Positions 7,090 to 7,250 of a DNA stretch of 7,250 nucleotides are shown one piece after another (the stretch's first letter is position 1; every line of letters starts with the position of its first letter). The position numbers and the translations under genes were made by a program. This DNA is from an uncultured Planctomycetaceae bacterium (lineage in GTDB: Bacteria; Planctomycetota; Planctomycetia; Planctomycetales; Planctomycetaceae), in the NCBI GenBank assembly GCA_937975745.1, contig CALJUK010000124.1, positions 1-7,250 of the forward strand. The letters run 5' to 3'. The notes beneath the pieces were generated by a model, which was given only the letters and a program-made list of their open reading frames with translations, was not told the DNA's origin and ran no database searches.

Positions 7090-7250
7090 GCTCGGTCGCG
7101 GGCGAGGATTCGTTCGAGGGGCGTCGGGCCCAGCTGTCCGTACGTCCCCATCAGGCGAAAGGCGACGCGGGTCGGCAGCGGGCTGCTCGGGCCGACGTTG
7201 AAGGCGAGGTCGCTGCAGATCAGAGTCCCGCTGGGAGGATGGAAGAAGAG
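7005..7250 (-). pseudogene. DUF4336 family protein fragment, C-terminal part replaced at the junction
   Basis: Reading leftward from 7250, this frame gives LFFHPPSGTLICSDLAFNVG, then a segment containing PTRVAFRLMGTYGQLGPTPLERI, and finally RDRAAFRRSIA. This is the pattern of the middle of DUF4336 proteins: FFH.PS.TLI..DL.FN, LNGAYG..GP, RDRAA.R.S. DUF4336 proteins resemble the metallo-beta-lactamase fold, and their function is not established. In the family the next residues should be close to R(I/V)LAWDFDRVIVAHG. Here the similarity ends at codon 61 (7070-7068), and about 20 unrelated residues follow to a TGA at 7007-7005. Those residues are the M3 peptidase sequence read in the wrong frame. 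The gene's 5' end lies beyond the window. It is either a truncated gene or one side of a chimeric join. Confidence 0.7.
7069..7089. other. Junction between DUF4336 and M3 peptidase sequences (shared 21 bp)
   Basis: On the minus strand this segment encodes AAFRRSI in the DUF4336 frame and GLPPFDR in the M3 frame, and both fit their families. Upstream only DUF4336 similarity is present; downstream only M3 similarity. The two frames differ by one base, so this is not a fusion protein. The length of sequence compatible with both families is about 21 bp, as judged from protein family patterns rather than alignment. Confidence 0.6.

Noticed and set aside
7090..7250. Upstream extension of the M3 frame to the window edge as part of the peptidase
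   Set aside because: The frame is open, but its Pro/Arg-rich translation resembles no M3 sequence. The same DNA reads as a good DUF4336 protein in another frame.
7005..7250. A genuine DUF4336-M3 fusion protein interrupted by a single-base error
   Set aside because: Correcting the frame would still leave DUF4336 without its conserved C-terminal segment, so a simple frameshift does not explain the junction.

Overview
The window looks like a stretch of planctomycete (Planctomycetota) chromosome or metagenomic contig. The main pointer is the adjacent pair of a DUF1587/DUF1595/DUF1592/DUF1588/DUF1585 cytochrome-type protein and a Tat-exported DUF1552 protein. This pair is expanded in that phylum and close relatives. 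A cytoplasmic zinc ribbon joined through one membrane segment to an exported domain is also a familiar planctomycete architecture. All genes are on the minus strand, so they read from right to left. The long plus-strand open frames are antisense shadows.

In transcription order: (1) At the right edge (7250 to about 7069) is the interior of a DUF4336 protein, whose family similarity stops abruptly. (2) From about 7089 to 5041 is an M3-family oligopeptidase (PrlC/OpdA type). It is complete through its catalytic centre and C-terminus but has no start codon at the expected place. The two genes meet in different frames over about 21 bp that fit both families, which suggests a deletion join or a chimeric or misassembled contig. 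(3) A 353-bp gap (4688-5040) holds a good sigma70-like promoter facing left, a G8 tract and a weak hairpin just after the peptidase stop. (4) The large PSD1-type c-cytochrome protein (4687-1970) overlaps (5) the DUF1552 gene (1973-639) by the four bases ATGA. (6) After a 58-bp gap comes the N-terminal 193 residues of a CE15 glucuronoyl-esterase-like protein (580 to beyond the left edge), with its catalytic serine region outside the window.

Genes 4 to 6 look like one operon of exported or membrane-anchored proteins: a two-heme membrane-anchored protein, its DUF1552 partner, and an esterase of the family that cleaves glucuronoyl ester links between glucuronoxylan and lignin. The large protein also has a beta-rich insert resembling a carbohydrate-binding module. 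A role in plant or algal polysaccharide processing is a reasonable inference but is not shown by the sequence alone. No RNA genes, CRISPR arrays, insertion sequences or phage genes were seen.
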